Assembly: GCA_016719885.1 (NCBI GenBank)
Contig: JADJYF010000022.1
Span: forward strand, 3,588 to 67,587
Reading direction: 5' to 3'
Origin: Pseudomonadota bacterium
GTDB taxonomy: Bacteria > Pseudomonadota > Gammaproteobacteria > Ga0077536
Length of the DNA: 64,000 bases
Part shown: piece by piece, positions 18,108 to 27,100 of the stretch
Position numbering within the stretch: the first letter of the stretch is position 1
How the letters are laid out: each line of letters starts with the position of its first letter
Program-made: the position numbers and the translations under genes
The notes under the pieces: generated by a model
What the model saw: the letters and a program-made list of their open reading frames with translations, nothing else
Databases searched by the model: none
Told to the model about the DNA's origin: nothing

Positions 18108-19745
18108 GTCCGATTTCTTCTGTTTGGGCGGCGGCTGGCGCTCGCGCGCCCGCTTGCCGTCGGCCGTGCGCTTGTCGTGCGCCGTGCGCTTGTCGGCCTT
18201 CTTCTTCTTGTTCTTCTTCTTGGATGGCGCGGTGTCGATATCGAGCGCGGCGGTGAGATCGCCGACCGCGGCGCGTACGCCGGGCAGCGGCGCGAGGTTG
18301 TAGCGGCGCGTGATGAGCTTGGCGATGGAGGTGGTGTCGTACACCGTGCTGTCGACGTAATGCTTGCGCGCGAAGGGCGAGACGATGATGGCGGGGATGC
18401 GTGTGCCGGGCCCGAAGCGGTCGCCCTGTGGCGGCGCCACGTGGTCCCACAGGCCGCCGTTCTCGTCGTAGGTGATGATGATGAGCGTCGACGGCCACAG
18501 CGTGCTGGCCTGGATGCGTCGCACCACCTCGGCGATGTGCTTGTCGCCGGACTCGATGTCGGTATAGCCGGGATGCTGGTTCAGTCTGCCGCTCGGCTTG
18601 TAGAAGCTCACTTCCTCGAGCGCGCCGTAGTCGATGGCCTCGAAGAATTCCTCGGCGTCCTTCAGGTGCGCGAGGCGCTCGGCGGTGCCGGGTGCGTATT
18701 TCGCGAAATAATTGAACGGCTGGTGATGCGCTTGGAAATTGGCGGCGCCGTTGTCGCTCTTGTAGATCACGCTGCGCGCGCCCGGCGCATGCACGGCATC
18801 GGCCTGCGCATCGCGCCATGCGCCGGCATACCAGGCCCAGGTCACGCTGCGCGCGCTCAAGGTGTCGCCGATGGTGGTGGCGGTTTGCGGCGGCAGCGGG
18901 TGGCCGGCCGGATCGGCGCGACTCGGGTCGCTGGCGAGCGGCGCGATGCCGCTCGGTTGAAACGGCGGCTGCACGGTGTTGACCGCGTAGCCGTCGGGTG
19001 TCACGGCGCGATCGGCGACGTAAAGCGGCGGCCCATCGACGGCGCGCGCCGGTGAATCGGCGCTGCGTCGCAGACGCCCTTGTTCGTCGAGTTCGGCACG
19101 CAGTTCCGGCGGCGCGTCCTTGTACTCGGGCGTGCACGCGCAGACCAGCCAGAAGTGGTTGAGAAAGGAGCCGCCGAAAGCGCCCATGAAGAAGTGATCG
19201 GCGAGCGTGTATTCCTGCGCGAGCTTCCACAGTTCGAGGCTCGCGCCGTTGTAGTGACCCATGCTCAAGGCGCCGGCATCGGACACCGCCGCGAACTGGT
19301 CGAGCCTGCCGCCGTTGATCTGCTCGATGTGCTGGTAGTAGCGGTGCACGAGATCGCGGCTCGGTACGTCGAGGCCGAGCTTGGCGCCGGCGGGATCGTC
19401 GATGGCGAACGGCCGGTTGGGCAATTGCGCCGGGAAGCGCGTATCGGCGCGCGGCGCGGCGCCGTGCGCGGCGGGGCTTTGCCACACCGGCGGCAGGAAG
19501 GGCAGCAGCGCGCCATTGCGATCGCGCTGCTCGTATTGCTCGGGCTTGGCGTTGGCGATGCCGTCGGCGCCCGGGAACAGGCCGTACAGGTTGTCGAAGC
19601 TGCGATTCTCGGCGTAGATCACCACGATGTGCTGGATGCTGTTCAGGCCCGGCGCGCGCGGCTTGTCGGCGGCGCCGACCTCGACCACGCCCAGCGCCAT
19701 GGCGAGCGCCACCAGGAGAGCAAGCGGCTTGGTGATTGGGAACAT
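18084..19745 (-). CDS. Exported phosphoesterase (phospholipase C / acid phosphatase AcpA family)
   Basis: 553 residues. Sec signal peptide (LALLVALAMALGVVEVGAA). Family motifs: HIVVIYAENRSFDNLYGLFP near residue 38, GGSFLNHFWLVCACTPEY, IITYDENGGLWDHVAPPQGD and FARKHYVDSTVYDTTSIAK. It hydrolyses phosphate esters outside the inner membrane. The tail after residue 500 is an unusual Lys/Arg-rich, probably disordered extension (KKKNKKKKADKRT). Convergent with, and overlapping the end of, cusA. Confidence 0.8.
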   Translation of the reverse strand: MFPITKPLALLVALAMALGVVEVGAADKPRAPGLNSIQHIVVIYAENRSFDNLYGLFPGADGIANAKPEQYEQRDRNGALLPFLPPVWQSPAAHGAAPRADTRFPAQLPNRPFAIDDPAGAKLGLDVPSRDLVHRYYQHIEQINGGRLDQFAAVSDAGALSMGHYNGASLELWKLAQEYTLADHFFMGAFGGSFLNHFWLVCACTPEYKDAPPELRAELDEQGRLRRSADSPARAVDGPPLYVADRAVTPDGYAVNTVQPPFQPSGIAPLASDPSRADPAGHPLPPQTATTIGDTLSARSVTWAWYAGAWRDAQADAVHAPGARSVIYKSDNGAANFQAHHQPFNYFAKYAPGTAERLAHLKDAEEFFEAIDYGALEEVSFYKPSGRLNQHPGYTDIESGDKHIAEVVRRIQASTLWPSTLIIITYDENGGLWDHVAPPQGDRFGPGTRIPAIIVSPFARKHYVDSTVYDTTSIAKLITRRYNLAPLPGVRAAVGDLTAALDIDTAPSKKKNKKKKADKRTAHDKRTADGKRARERQPPPKQKKSDLQIFDSP

Positions 19746-19855
19746 GAAATCGACAGTCCTCGGGCGCGGGGCGGAGTATAGACCGGGCGTCGCGCGCCGC
19801 GCCGCACCGACAGTGCATTACCCGATGCGGGGCGGTGCGTGGCGGGCATAGCCGC

Positions 19856-19861
19856 TATACT
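19856..19861 (+). promoter_or_regulatory. Possible -10 element for the CocE-type gene
   Basis: TATACT, 42 bases before the ATG at 19904 in the 158-base gap between divergent genes. No convincing -35 box is seen, so this is weak. Confidence 0.25.
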
Positions 19862-19903
19862 CCCGGCCCCCTTCGTGAATCGTTAACGCCAGGCAGCCGC
19901 GCC

Positions 19904-21646
19904 ATGAATCTCGTCATCGAAAAGAATCTCAGCGTCGCGATGCGCGACGGCGTGAGCCTCGCCACCGATGTGTATCGTCCGGCCGGCGACGGCGCGTGGC
20001 CGGTGGTGATGCTGCGCCTGCCCTACAACAAGGAGAACCCGGTGCTGCTGTTCCTGGCCGGCGACATCCTGCGCGTGGCGCAGGCCGGCTACGCGGTGGT
20101 GGTGCAGGACTGTCGTGGCACCTTCGCTTCGGGCGGCGCATTCGATCCCTACTTCCAGGAAGCCGAGGATGGCGCCGACGCCATCGCCTGGGCCGCGGCC
20201 CAGCCCTGGTGCAGCGGCGCGGTGGGCACCATGGGCGCTTCCTATTACGGCGCCACGCAGTGGCTGGCGGCTGGCCAGGCGCCGCCGGCGCTGCGTGCCA
20301 TGGCGCCCTTCATCACCACCGACCAGTACTACGACCGCTGGACCTACCAGGGCGGCGCGTTTCAACTGGGCTTCATGCTGCAGTGGTGCGCCTCGACCTT
20401 CGCGCTCGGCGAAACGGTGAGGCGTCTCGGCCAGGGCCGTGCCGGGCTCGCCGAACTCGGCGCCGCGATTGCCGGCGGCGACGGCGTGGCCGCGGCCTAC
20501 GAGCACCTGCCGCTCAACAGCGTGCCGGGGCTTGCCGATCTCGCGCCCTACTATTTAGACTGGCTGGCGCACCCGGGCTACGACGACTACTGGCGTGGCG
20601 CCGCGCCGTGCGAGCAGTACGAGAACATCACCGCGCCGGCGCTCAACTTCGGCGGCTGGTACGACCTCTTCCTCGGCGGCACGCTCGCCAACTACACCGG
20701 CATGAAGGCGCGCGGCGGCAGTGAAGCGGCGCGCACCCGGCAGCGCCTCGTGATCGGCCCGTGGGTGCACGGCTACAACGGCGGCGTCTATCCCGAGCGC
20801 AACTTCGGCCTGATGGCGATGGACGCCGTGGCCGACGTCACCGCCATGCAGATCCGCTGGTTCGATCACTGGCTGAAGGGCGAGGCCAATGGCGTGCCCG
20901 ACGACAAGCCGGTCAAGCTCTTCATCATGGGCCTCGATGCCTGGCGCGAGGAGGCCGACTGGCCCTTGCCCGACACCCGCTTCGAGAAGTGGTACCTGCA
21001 CAGCGGCGGCCGCGCCAATACCGCGGCCGGCGATGGTGAACTCTCGCCGCAGGCGCCGCGCGCTGAAACGCCCGATACCTATCTCTACGATCCGCGCGAC
21101 CCGGTACGCACCTGCGGCGGCGCGACCTTCCTGCCCGGCCTCTTCATCGCCGCCAATGCCGGGCCGCGCGATCAGCGCGCCGTCGAAAGCCGCGCCGACG
21201 TGCTGTGCTACACCAGCGCCGTGCTCGCCGAGGACACCGAGCTCACCGGCCCGGTGAGCCTCACGCTGTACGTGAGCTCCTCGGCGCTCGACACCGATTT
21301 CACCGGCAAGCTGGTGGACGTCCATCCCGACGGCCGCGCCATGATCCTGACCGACGGCATCCTGCGCGCGCGCTATCGCGAGTCGCTGTCGGCGCCGAAG
21401 CTCATGCAGCCCGGCACGGTGTACGAACTCGTCATCGACATGGTCGCGACCGCCAACCTGTTTCGCGCCGGTCATCGCATCCGTCTGGAAGTGTCGAGCA
21501 GCAACTTCCCGCGTTTCGATCGCAACACCAACAGCGGTGGCGTGATCGCCGAGGAGAGCGCCGACGATTTCGTGGTGGCGACCAACCGCGTGTGGCATGA
21601 CGAGCGCCATCCGTCGCATGTCGTGCTGCCCGTGATACGACGGTGA
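19904..21646 (+). CDS. CocE/NonD-family alpha/beta hydrolase (X-Pro dipeptidyl-peptidase-like)
   Basis: 580 residues from ATG 19904. Nucleophile Ser in GTMGASYYGATQWLA near residue 118, preceded by VVVQDCRGTFASGG, a standard CocE block. The C-terminal jelly-roll includes LTLYVSSSALDTDFTGKLVD and IRLEVSSSNFPRFDRN. It hydrolyses esters or amides; substrate unknown, with no signal peptide seen. An EamA transporter follows at 52 bases. Confidence 0.8.
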   Translation: MNLVIEKNLSVAMRDGVSLATDVYRPAGDGAWPVVMLRLPYNKENPVLLFLAGDILRVAQAGYAVVVQDCRGTFASGGAFDPYFQEAEDGADAIAWAAAQPWCSGAVGTMGASYYGATQWLAAGQAPPALRAMAPFITTDQYYDRWTYQGGAFQLGFMLQWCASTFALGETVRRLGQGRAGLAELGAAIAGGDGVAAAYEHLPLNSVPGLADLAPYYLDWLAHPGYDDYWRGAAPCEQYENITAPALNFGGWYDLFLGGTLANYTGMKARGGSEAARTRQRLVIGPWVHGYNGGVYPERNFGLMAMDAVADVTAMQIRWFDHWLKGEANGVPDDKPVKLFIMGLDAWREEADWPLPDTRFEKWYLHSGGRANTAAGDGELSPQAPRAETPDTYLYDPRDPVRTCGGATFLPGLFIAANAGPRDQRAVESRADVLCYTSAVLAEDTELTGPVSLTLYVSSSALDTDFTGKLVDVHPDGRAMILTDGILRARYRESLSAPKLMQPGTVYELVIDMVATANLFRAGHRIRLEVSSSNFPRFDRNTNSGGVIAEESADDFVVATNRVWHDERHPSHVVLPVIRR

Positions 21647-21698
21647 GGGCGGCCAGGACGCACCTGCCCCGCGCTCGTCATGGGCGGGGAGGCAGGCC

Positions 21699-22625
21699 AT
21701 GAGCCGTGGTTTCATGCCGGGTTTCATCGTCTCGCTCGTCGCGGTGATCTTCTGGGGCGTGCAGCTGCCGGTGGCGAAGGACGCCTTCGTCGCGGTCAAC
21801 CCGTTTCACCTGAGCCTGTTCCGCTACTGCGTGGCGGTGGCCTGCCTGGTGCCCTTCCTGGTGGCGCGCGAAGGCTGGGCCGCCTTGTCCTACCGTGGCC
21901 TCGGCGGCCGCGCCATCGTGCTGGGCCTGGTCGGCATGTGCTTGTCGCCGATGGGCGCCTTCGTCGGCATGTCGCTGTCGAGCGCCGAACATTGCGTGGT
22001 GCTGGGCGCACTGCAGCCGACCATGGCGGTGCTGGCGATGTGGTTCATGAAACGCCAGCGTCCGGCCAATTTCACGCTGGTATGCATCGCGCTCGCGTTC
22101 GCCGGCGTGGTGCTGGTGGTGACCAACGGCAATCTCGAATTCATCAACTCGAGCTCGCAGCTGCTCGGCGATCTGATCATCCTGCTCGGCGCCGGCTGCT
22201 GGGTGATCTACACCGCGGGCATCGGCCGCCTGACCGGCTGGAGCACCTGGCGCATCACGGTGTTGACCATGATCCCCGGCACGCTCGGCACCATGCTGCT
22301 GACTTCGGTGCTGGTGGCGGTCGGCCATATCCACGCACCGAGTGTCGCGGCCCTGCAGAGCGTGGCCTGGCAGCTCGCCTATCTCAGTCTCATCGGTGTG
22401 ACGTTCTCGATGATGGCGTGGAATTTCGGTTCGCGGCGCATCGGCGTGCTGAACTCCAGCCTGTTGATCAACTTCATGCCGGTGGTGACCTTCACCTGGC
22501 GCGCGCTGCACGGCCACGCCTTTCATCGCATCGAGCTGCTCGGCGCGGCGATGGTGGTGGGCGCGCTGATTGCCAACAACATGTTCCTGCGTCGCCAGTA
22601 CCTGGCGAGGACGCAGGCCGATTGA
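21699..22625 (+). CDS. EamA/DMT-family membrane transporter
   Basis: 308 residues with about ten hydrophobic helices in two EamA halves (FIVSLVAVIFWGVQLPVAKD at the start, LLGDLIILLGAGCWVIYTAG opening the second). Likely a small-metabolite exporter in the inner membrane. ATG 21699 has GGGGAGG upstream. The type B repeat pair follows it. Confidence 0.8.
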   Translation: MSRGFMPGFIVSLVAVIFWGVQLPVAKDAFVAVNPFHLSLFRYCVAVACLVPFLVAREGWAALSYRGLGGRAIVLGLVGMCLSPMGAFVGMSLSSAEHCVVLGALQPTMAVLAMWFMKRQRPANFTLVCIALAFAGVVLVVTNGNLEFINSSSQLLGDLIILLGAGCWVIYTAGIGRLTGWSTWRITVLTMIPGTLGTMLLTSVLVAVGHIHAPSVAALQSVAWQLAYLSLIGVTFSMMAWNFGSRRIGVLNSSLLINFMPVVTFTWRALHGHAFHRIELLGAAMVVGALIANNMFLRRQYLARTQAD

Positions 22626-22649
22626 TGTCGGTGCAAAATGTGCAAGGTC

Positions 22650-22719
22650 GTCCGACTGAAGTCGGACCCACAATCGACCATGGCCGCACATTCTTGTGTG
22701 GGTCCGACTTCAGTCGGAC
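22650..22719. repeat. Inverted pair of type B repeats (GTCCGACTGAAGTCGGAC variant)
   Basis: Copies at 22650-22671 and 22698-22719 face each other, with CCCAC/GTGGG flanks turned inwards, so the whole 70 bases can form a long hairpin. The arm change (CCGAC for CAGAC) is matched on both sides of the palindrome. Confidence 0.85.
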
Positions 22720-22758
22720 ATTGATTTGCGCGGCAAACAGTGCGAGAGGCTGAGCCCG

Positions 22759-23973
22759 ATGCACCACGCCACCCCCGAACAAGTCGGCCTGTGTTCCAAG
22801 CGTCTGTCGCGCATCGGCCCATGGATGCGCGAATGGGTGGACAGCGGTCGCCTGCCCGGCATGGTGACGCTGGTCGCGCGGCGCGGGCGCGTGGCCTGGT
22901 TCGACAGCTACGGCCTGCGCGACGTCGCGGCCGGCGCGGCGATGGGCACCGACACCGTGTTCCGCATCTATTCCATGAGCAAGCCCTTGACCAGCGTCGC
23001 CATCATGATGCTCTACGAGGAGGGCCGCTTTCAGCTCGACGACCCCATCGCCAGGCACCTGCCGATGTTCGCCGACATGCGCGTGTTCAGCGGTGGCAAT
23101 GCCGAGCATTACGAGACGGTGGCGGCCAACGGGCCCATCACCTTCAAGCAGCTGCTCACCCATACCTCGGGCCTCACCTACGGTTTCCTGGAAGCGACGC
23201 CGGTCGATGCGCTGTATCGCCAGCACGGCGTCGATTTCCAGGTGGCCGACAAGCCCTTGCTCGACATGATGGCGCCGCTGGCGGCGCTGCCGCTGCTCAA
23301 TCATCCCGGCGCCGAATGGAACTACAGCGTCGCGACCGACGTGCTGGGCGCGCTGGTGGAAGTGCTGGCTGGCCAGCCCTTCGAGCAATTCATGCGCGAA
23401 CGCATACTCGTGCCGCTCGCCATGCATGACACCGATTTCCATGTGCGTGAAGACAACCACGGCCGCTTCGCCGCCAACTACACGCGCAGCCGCGACGGCG
23501 GCCTGAAGCAGATCGACAGCGCCACCGACAGCCGCTATCTCAAGCCGCGCACCTTGATCTCGGGCGGTGGCGGCCTGGTATCGACCGCCGCCGATTACTT
23601 CCGCTACTGCGCCTTCATGCGCAACCTGGGCGAACTGGACGGTGTGCGCCTGCTCGGCCGCAAGACCGTTGAATTCATGACGCGCAATCACCTGCGCGGT
23701 GACATGGCCGACATGGGCCAGCCGCGCTTCAGCGAATCGACCTATAGCGGCATCGGCTTCGGGCTCGGGTTCTCGGTGATGCTCGATCCGGCCAAGGCCG
23801 AGATCATCGGTTCGCCCGGTGAATACGCCTGGGGCGGCGCCGCCAGCACCGCGTTCTGGGTCGATCCGGTCGAAGACATGACGGTGATCCTGCTCACCCA
23901 GTTGCTGCCGTCATCGACCTATCCGCTGCGTCGCCAGCTGCGCGTGCTCACCTACCAGGCCATCGTCGACTGA
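22759..23973 (+). CDS. Beta-lactamase-fold serine hydrolase (family VIII esterase type)
   Basis: 404 residues. SxxK motif in IYSMSKPLTSVAIMMLYEEG near residue 73, Tyr motif in WNYSVATDVLGALVEVLAGQ near 192, and a GGAAST segment near 358 in place of KTG. No signal peptide, so a cytosolic esterase/peptidase is more likely than a lactamase. The ATG at 22759 sits 40 bases after the repeat pair. Confidence 0.8.
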   Translation: MHHATPEQVGLCSKRLSRIGPWMREWVDSGRLPGMVTLVARRGRVAWFDSYGLRDVAAGAAMGTDTVFRIYSMSKPLTSVAIMMLYEEGRFQLDDPIARHLPMFADMRVFSGGNAEHYETVAANGPITFKQLLTHTSGLTYGFLEATPVDALYRQHGVDFQVADKPLLDMMAPLAALPLLNHPGAEWNYSVATDVLGALVEVLAGQPFEQFMRERILVPLAMHDTDFHVREDNHGRFAANYTRSRDGGLKQIDSATDSRYLKPRTLISGGGGLVSTAADYFRYCAFMRNLGELDGVRLLGRKTVEFMTRNHLRGDMADMGQPRFSESTYSGIGFGLGFSVMLDPAKAEIIGSPGEYAWGGAASTAFWVDPVEDMTVILLTQLLPSSTYPLRRQLRVLTYQAIVD

Positions 23974-24110
23974 AGGCCAGCGGACGGCGGCGTGGCGACG
24001 GGCGCGCGACCGCCATTTGCAAAACAATGCCGCCTGCGGAGCCAAGCCCTTCTAAGCCCGGCCGCGAATTGCTACCGTCGGCGGGCCGTTGCCCTTGACA
24101 GCGAATCCCC

Positions 24111-27100
24111 ATGGTGAAAAAGCGTAGCGCCCCCAAGTTCGAAGCAGCTCGCAGCGAGCCTGGCGAGACCCTGTCGGCATGGCGGCCGCCGACCGCGGAC
24201 GTGCCGCCCGCGCCGCACCGGACCGGCGCCGCGACTTTCGGCGGCGCATCCGAGTCGAGCGGCGCCCTCTCGCTCCATACCCCCAGCGCTTCGAATCCAC
24301 CGCATGACGCCAGCGCGCCCCTGACACTGCGCTCGGCCGACCTGCCGGCGAGCTACAACGATCCCTTGTTGCCGTCCTATTGGCATCTCGGCGGCACGGG
24401 CGGCGCGACCAAGGGCATCAATGTCAGCGCGGTATGGAACGAGTTTCGCGGCACGGGCGTGCTGCTCGGCATCGTCGACAACGGCGTCGATTACCTGCAC
24501 CCGGAGCTGGCCGCCCATTACGACACCACCCGCGACTACGACGCCGCCCAGGGTGACTTCGACGCCTATCCGACGCTCGCCGGCGACAACCACGGCACCG
24601 CCGTCGCCGGTACGGCCGGCGCGCTGCTCGACAACGGCGTGGGCGGCGCGGGCGCCGCGCCCGGCGCGACGCTGGCGGGCTACCGCATCACTTTCGGCAC
24701 CGGCACCGAGAGCCAGGTGGGCGACGTGTTCTCGCGTCTCGACCAACTGGATGTCGCCAACAACAGCTGGGGCTACTCGGGATTCCTCGGCGACAACTTC
24801 CTGTCCTCGGTATTCGCACCCGCCGCCAATGGCCTGCTGCAGGCCCTGCACGGCGGCCGCCAGGGACTCGGCACCATCGTGGTGTTCGCGGCCGGCAACG
24901 AGGGCGCGAGCGGGCAGAACGTCAATTACCACAGCTTTCAGAATCACCGCGGCGTGGTCAGCGTCGCCGCGCTCGACAGCGCCGGCAACGTCGCGAGTTT
25001 CTCGACGCCGGGCGCGGCGCTGCTGGTGGCGGCGCCGGGCGTCAACATCCAGACCACCGACCGCGTCGGCGCGGCGGGTTACAACAGCACCAACGCCGTG
25101 ACCTTGAGCGGCACCTCGTTCGCCGCGCCGCTGGTCAGCGGCGTGGCGGCGCTGATGCTGGAAGCCAATCCCGCGCTCGGCTGGCGCGACGTGCAGGAGA
25201 TCCTCGCCTCCAGCGCGGTGCTGAGCGGCGGCAGCGGCGCGTGGGATCTCAATGGCGCCAGCAACTGGAACGGCGGCGCCATGCATGTCGGTCACGCTTT
25301 CGGCTTCGGCCTGGTGGACGCCATGGCGGCGGTGCGCATGGCCGAGAGCTGGCGCGCGCAATCGACCTCCGCCAACGAACTGGTGACGGGCGCGACGCTG
25401 TTTCCCGGTGACGCGCTCGCCGATCTCGGCAGCCTGCAATACGGACTCACGCTTGGTGAAGGTCTGCGTATCGATCGCGTCGAGGTCGACATCGTCATCG
25501 AGCACGCCTCGATAGGCGATCTCAGCATCACGCTCACCAGTCCGAGCGGCACCCAGAGCGTGCTGTTCGCCAATCCGCCCACCACCCAGGACAACATCGT
25601 CTTCACGTTCTCCACCACCCACAGCTGGGGTGAGCTGTCGAACGGCAGCTGGACGGTGTCCATCAACGACACCCTGGCCGGCAATGCCGGCGTGGTGCAC
25701 CAGGTCGGGGTCTATGCCTTCGGCGATGCGGCTGTCGACGACACCTACGTCTATACCGGCGAATTCCATCGCTTCGCCGACCTCGACGCCAGCCGACTCG
25801 TGCTGACGGACGCCAATGGCGTCGACACCATCAATACCGCCGCCATCGCCGGCGACACCTCGATCGATCTGCGCGAAGGGCATGCCAGCAGCATCGATGC
25901 TCGCGTCGTCAATCTCGCGGCCGGCACCGTCATCGAGAACGTCGACAGCGGTGACGGCAACGACGTCCTGCACGGCAATGGCGTCGCCAATTCGCTGCGC
26001 GGCTGGCGCGGCGACGATCAGCTGTTCGGCGATGCCGGCAACGACACGCTCGACGGCGGCGCCGGCAACGATCGCCTGGACGGCGGCGCCGGCATCGACC
26101 TCATGCGCGGTGGCCAGGGCAACGATGTCTATGTCGCCGACGAGCTCGGCGACGCTGTCGAAGAAGCGCAGGATGCCGGCCTCGACACCGTCGAGACCGG
26201 TCTTGGCGTCTACACCTTGAATGCCAATGTCGAGAACCTGACCTACACCGGCGGCGCCACCCTCACCGCCACCGGCAATGCGCTGGCCAACCTCATGCTG
26301 GGCGGCGCCGGCAATGACAACATCAGTGGCGCCGACGGCGCCGACACGCTGTTCGGCGGCGCCGGCAACGACATCTTGGATGGCGGCGCGGACATCGACT
26401 ACGCCTGGTTCAGCTACCTGCTGGGCGATTACAGCATCGTGACCTTGGGCGGTGTCACGACCGTCACGCACCTGGTCGGCGCCGAGGGCGTCGACACCCT
26501 GACCCATTTCGAATTCCTGCGTTTCTCCGACCAGTTGTTCTCGCTCACCAGCCTGCCGATAGACGGCGACGATGGCGACAATGTCCTGCTCGGCACCGCC
26601 AGCGACGACACCCTGCGCGGCTTCGGTGGCAACGATCGCCTGCGCGGACTGGGCGGCGCCGACGTGCTCGATGGCGGCCTCGGTAACGACACGGCGGACT
26701 ATTCCGGCAGTGCGGGTGCCGTGAACGTCAATCTCGCGAGCGGCAGCGCCAGCGGCGGCGATGCCGCGGGCGACAGCTTCGTGTCGATCGAAAACCTTAT
26801 CGGCTCGAGCGGCAACGACGTGCTCGGCGGCGATGGCGCCGCCAACCACGTGCAAGGCGGTGATGGCGACGATAGCCTGAGCGGTGGCGGCGGCGCCGAC
26901 GTGCTGGCCGGCGAAGCGGGCGACGACACCTATGTCCTCGCCGATACCAGTGCCAACCTGGTGGAAGTGGCCGGCGGCGGCATCGACACCGTGCGCGTCA
27001 GCATGACGAACTACACGCTGGCCGCGGAGTTCGAACGCCTGGTCTATACCGGCAGCGGCGCTTTCACCGGCGTCGGCAATGGCGCCAACAACGAAATCAT

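Noticed and set aside
22759..23973. Calling the beta-lactamase-fold gene an antibiotic resistance gene
   Set aside because: No signal peptide, YSV instead of YAN and no KTG; the features fit esterases of the same fold.
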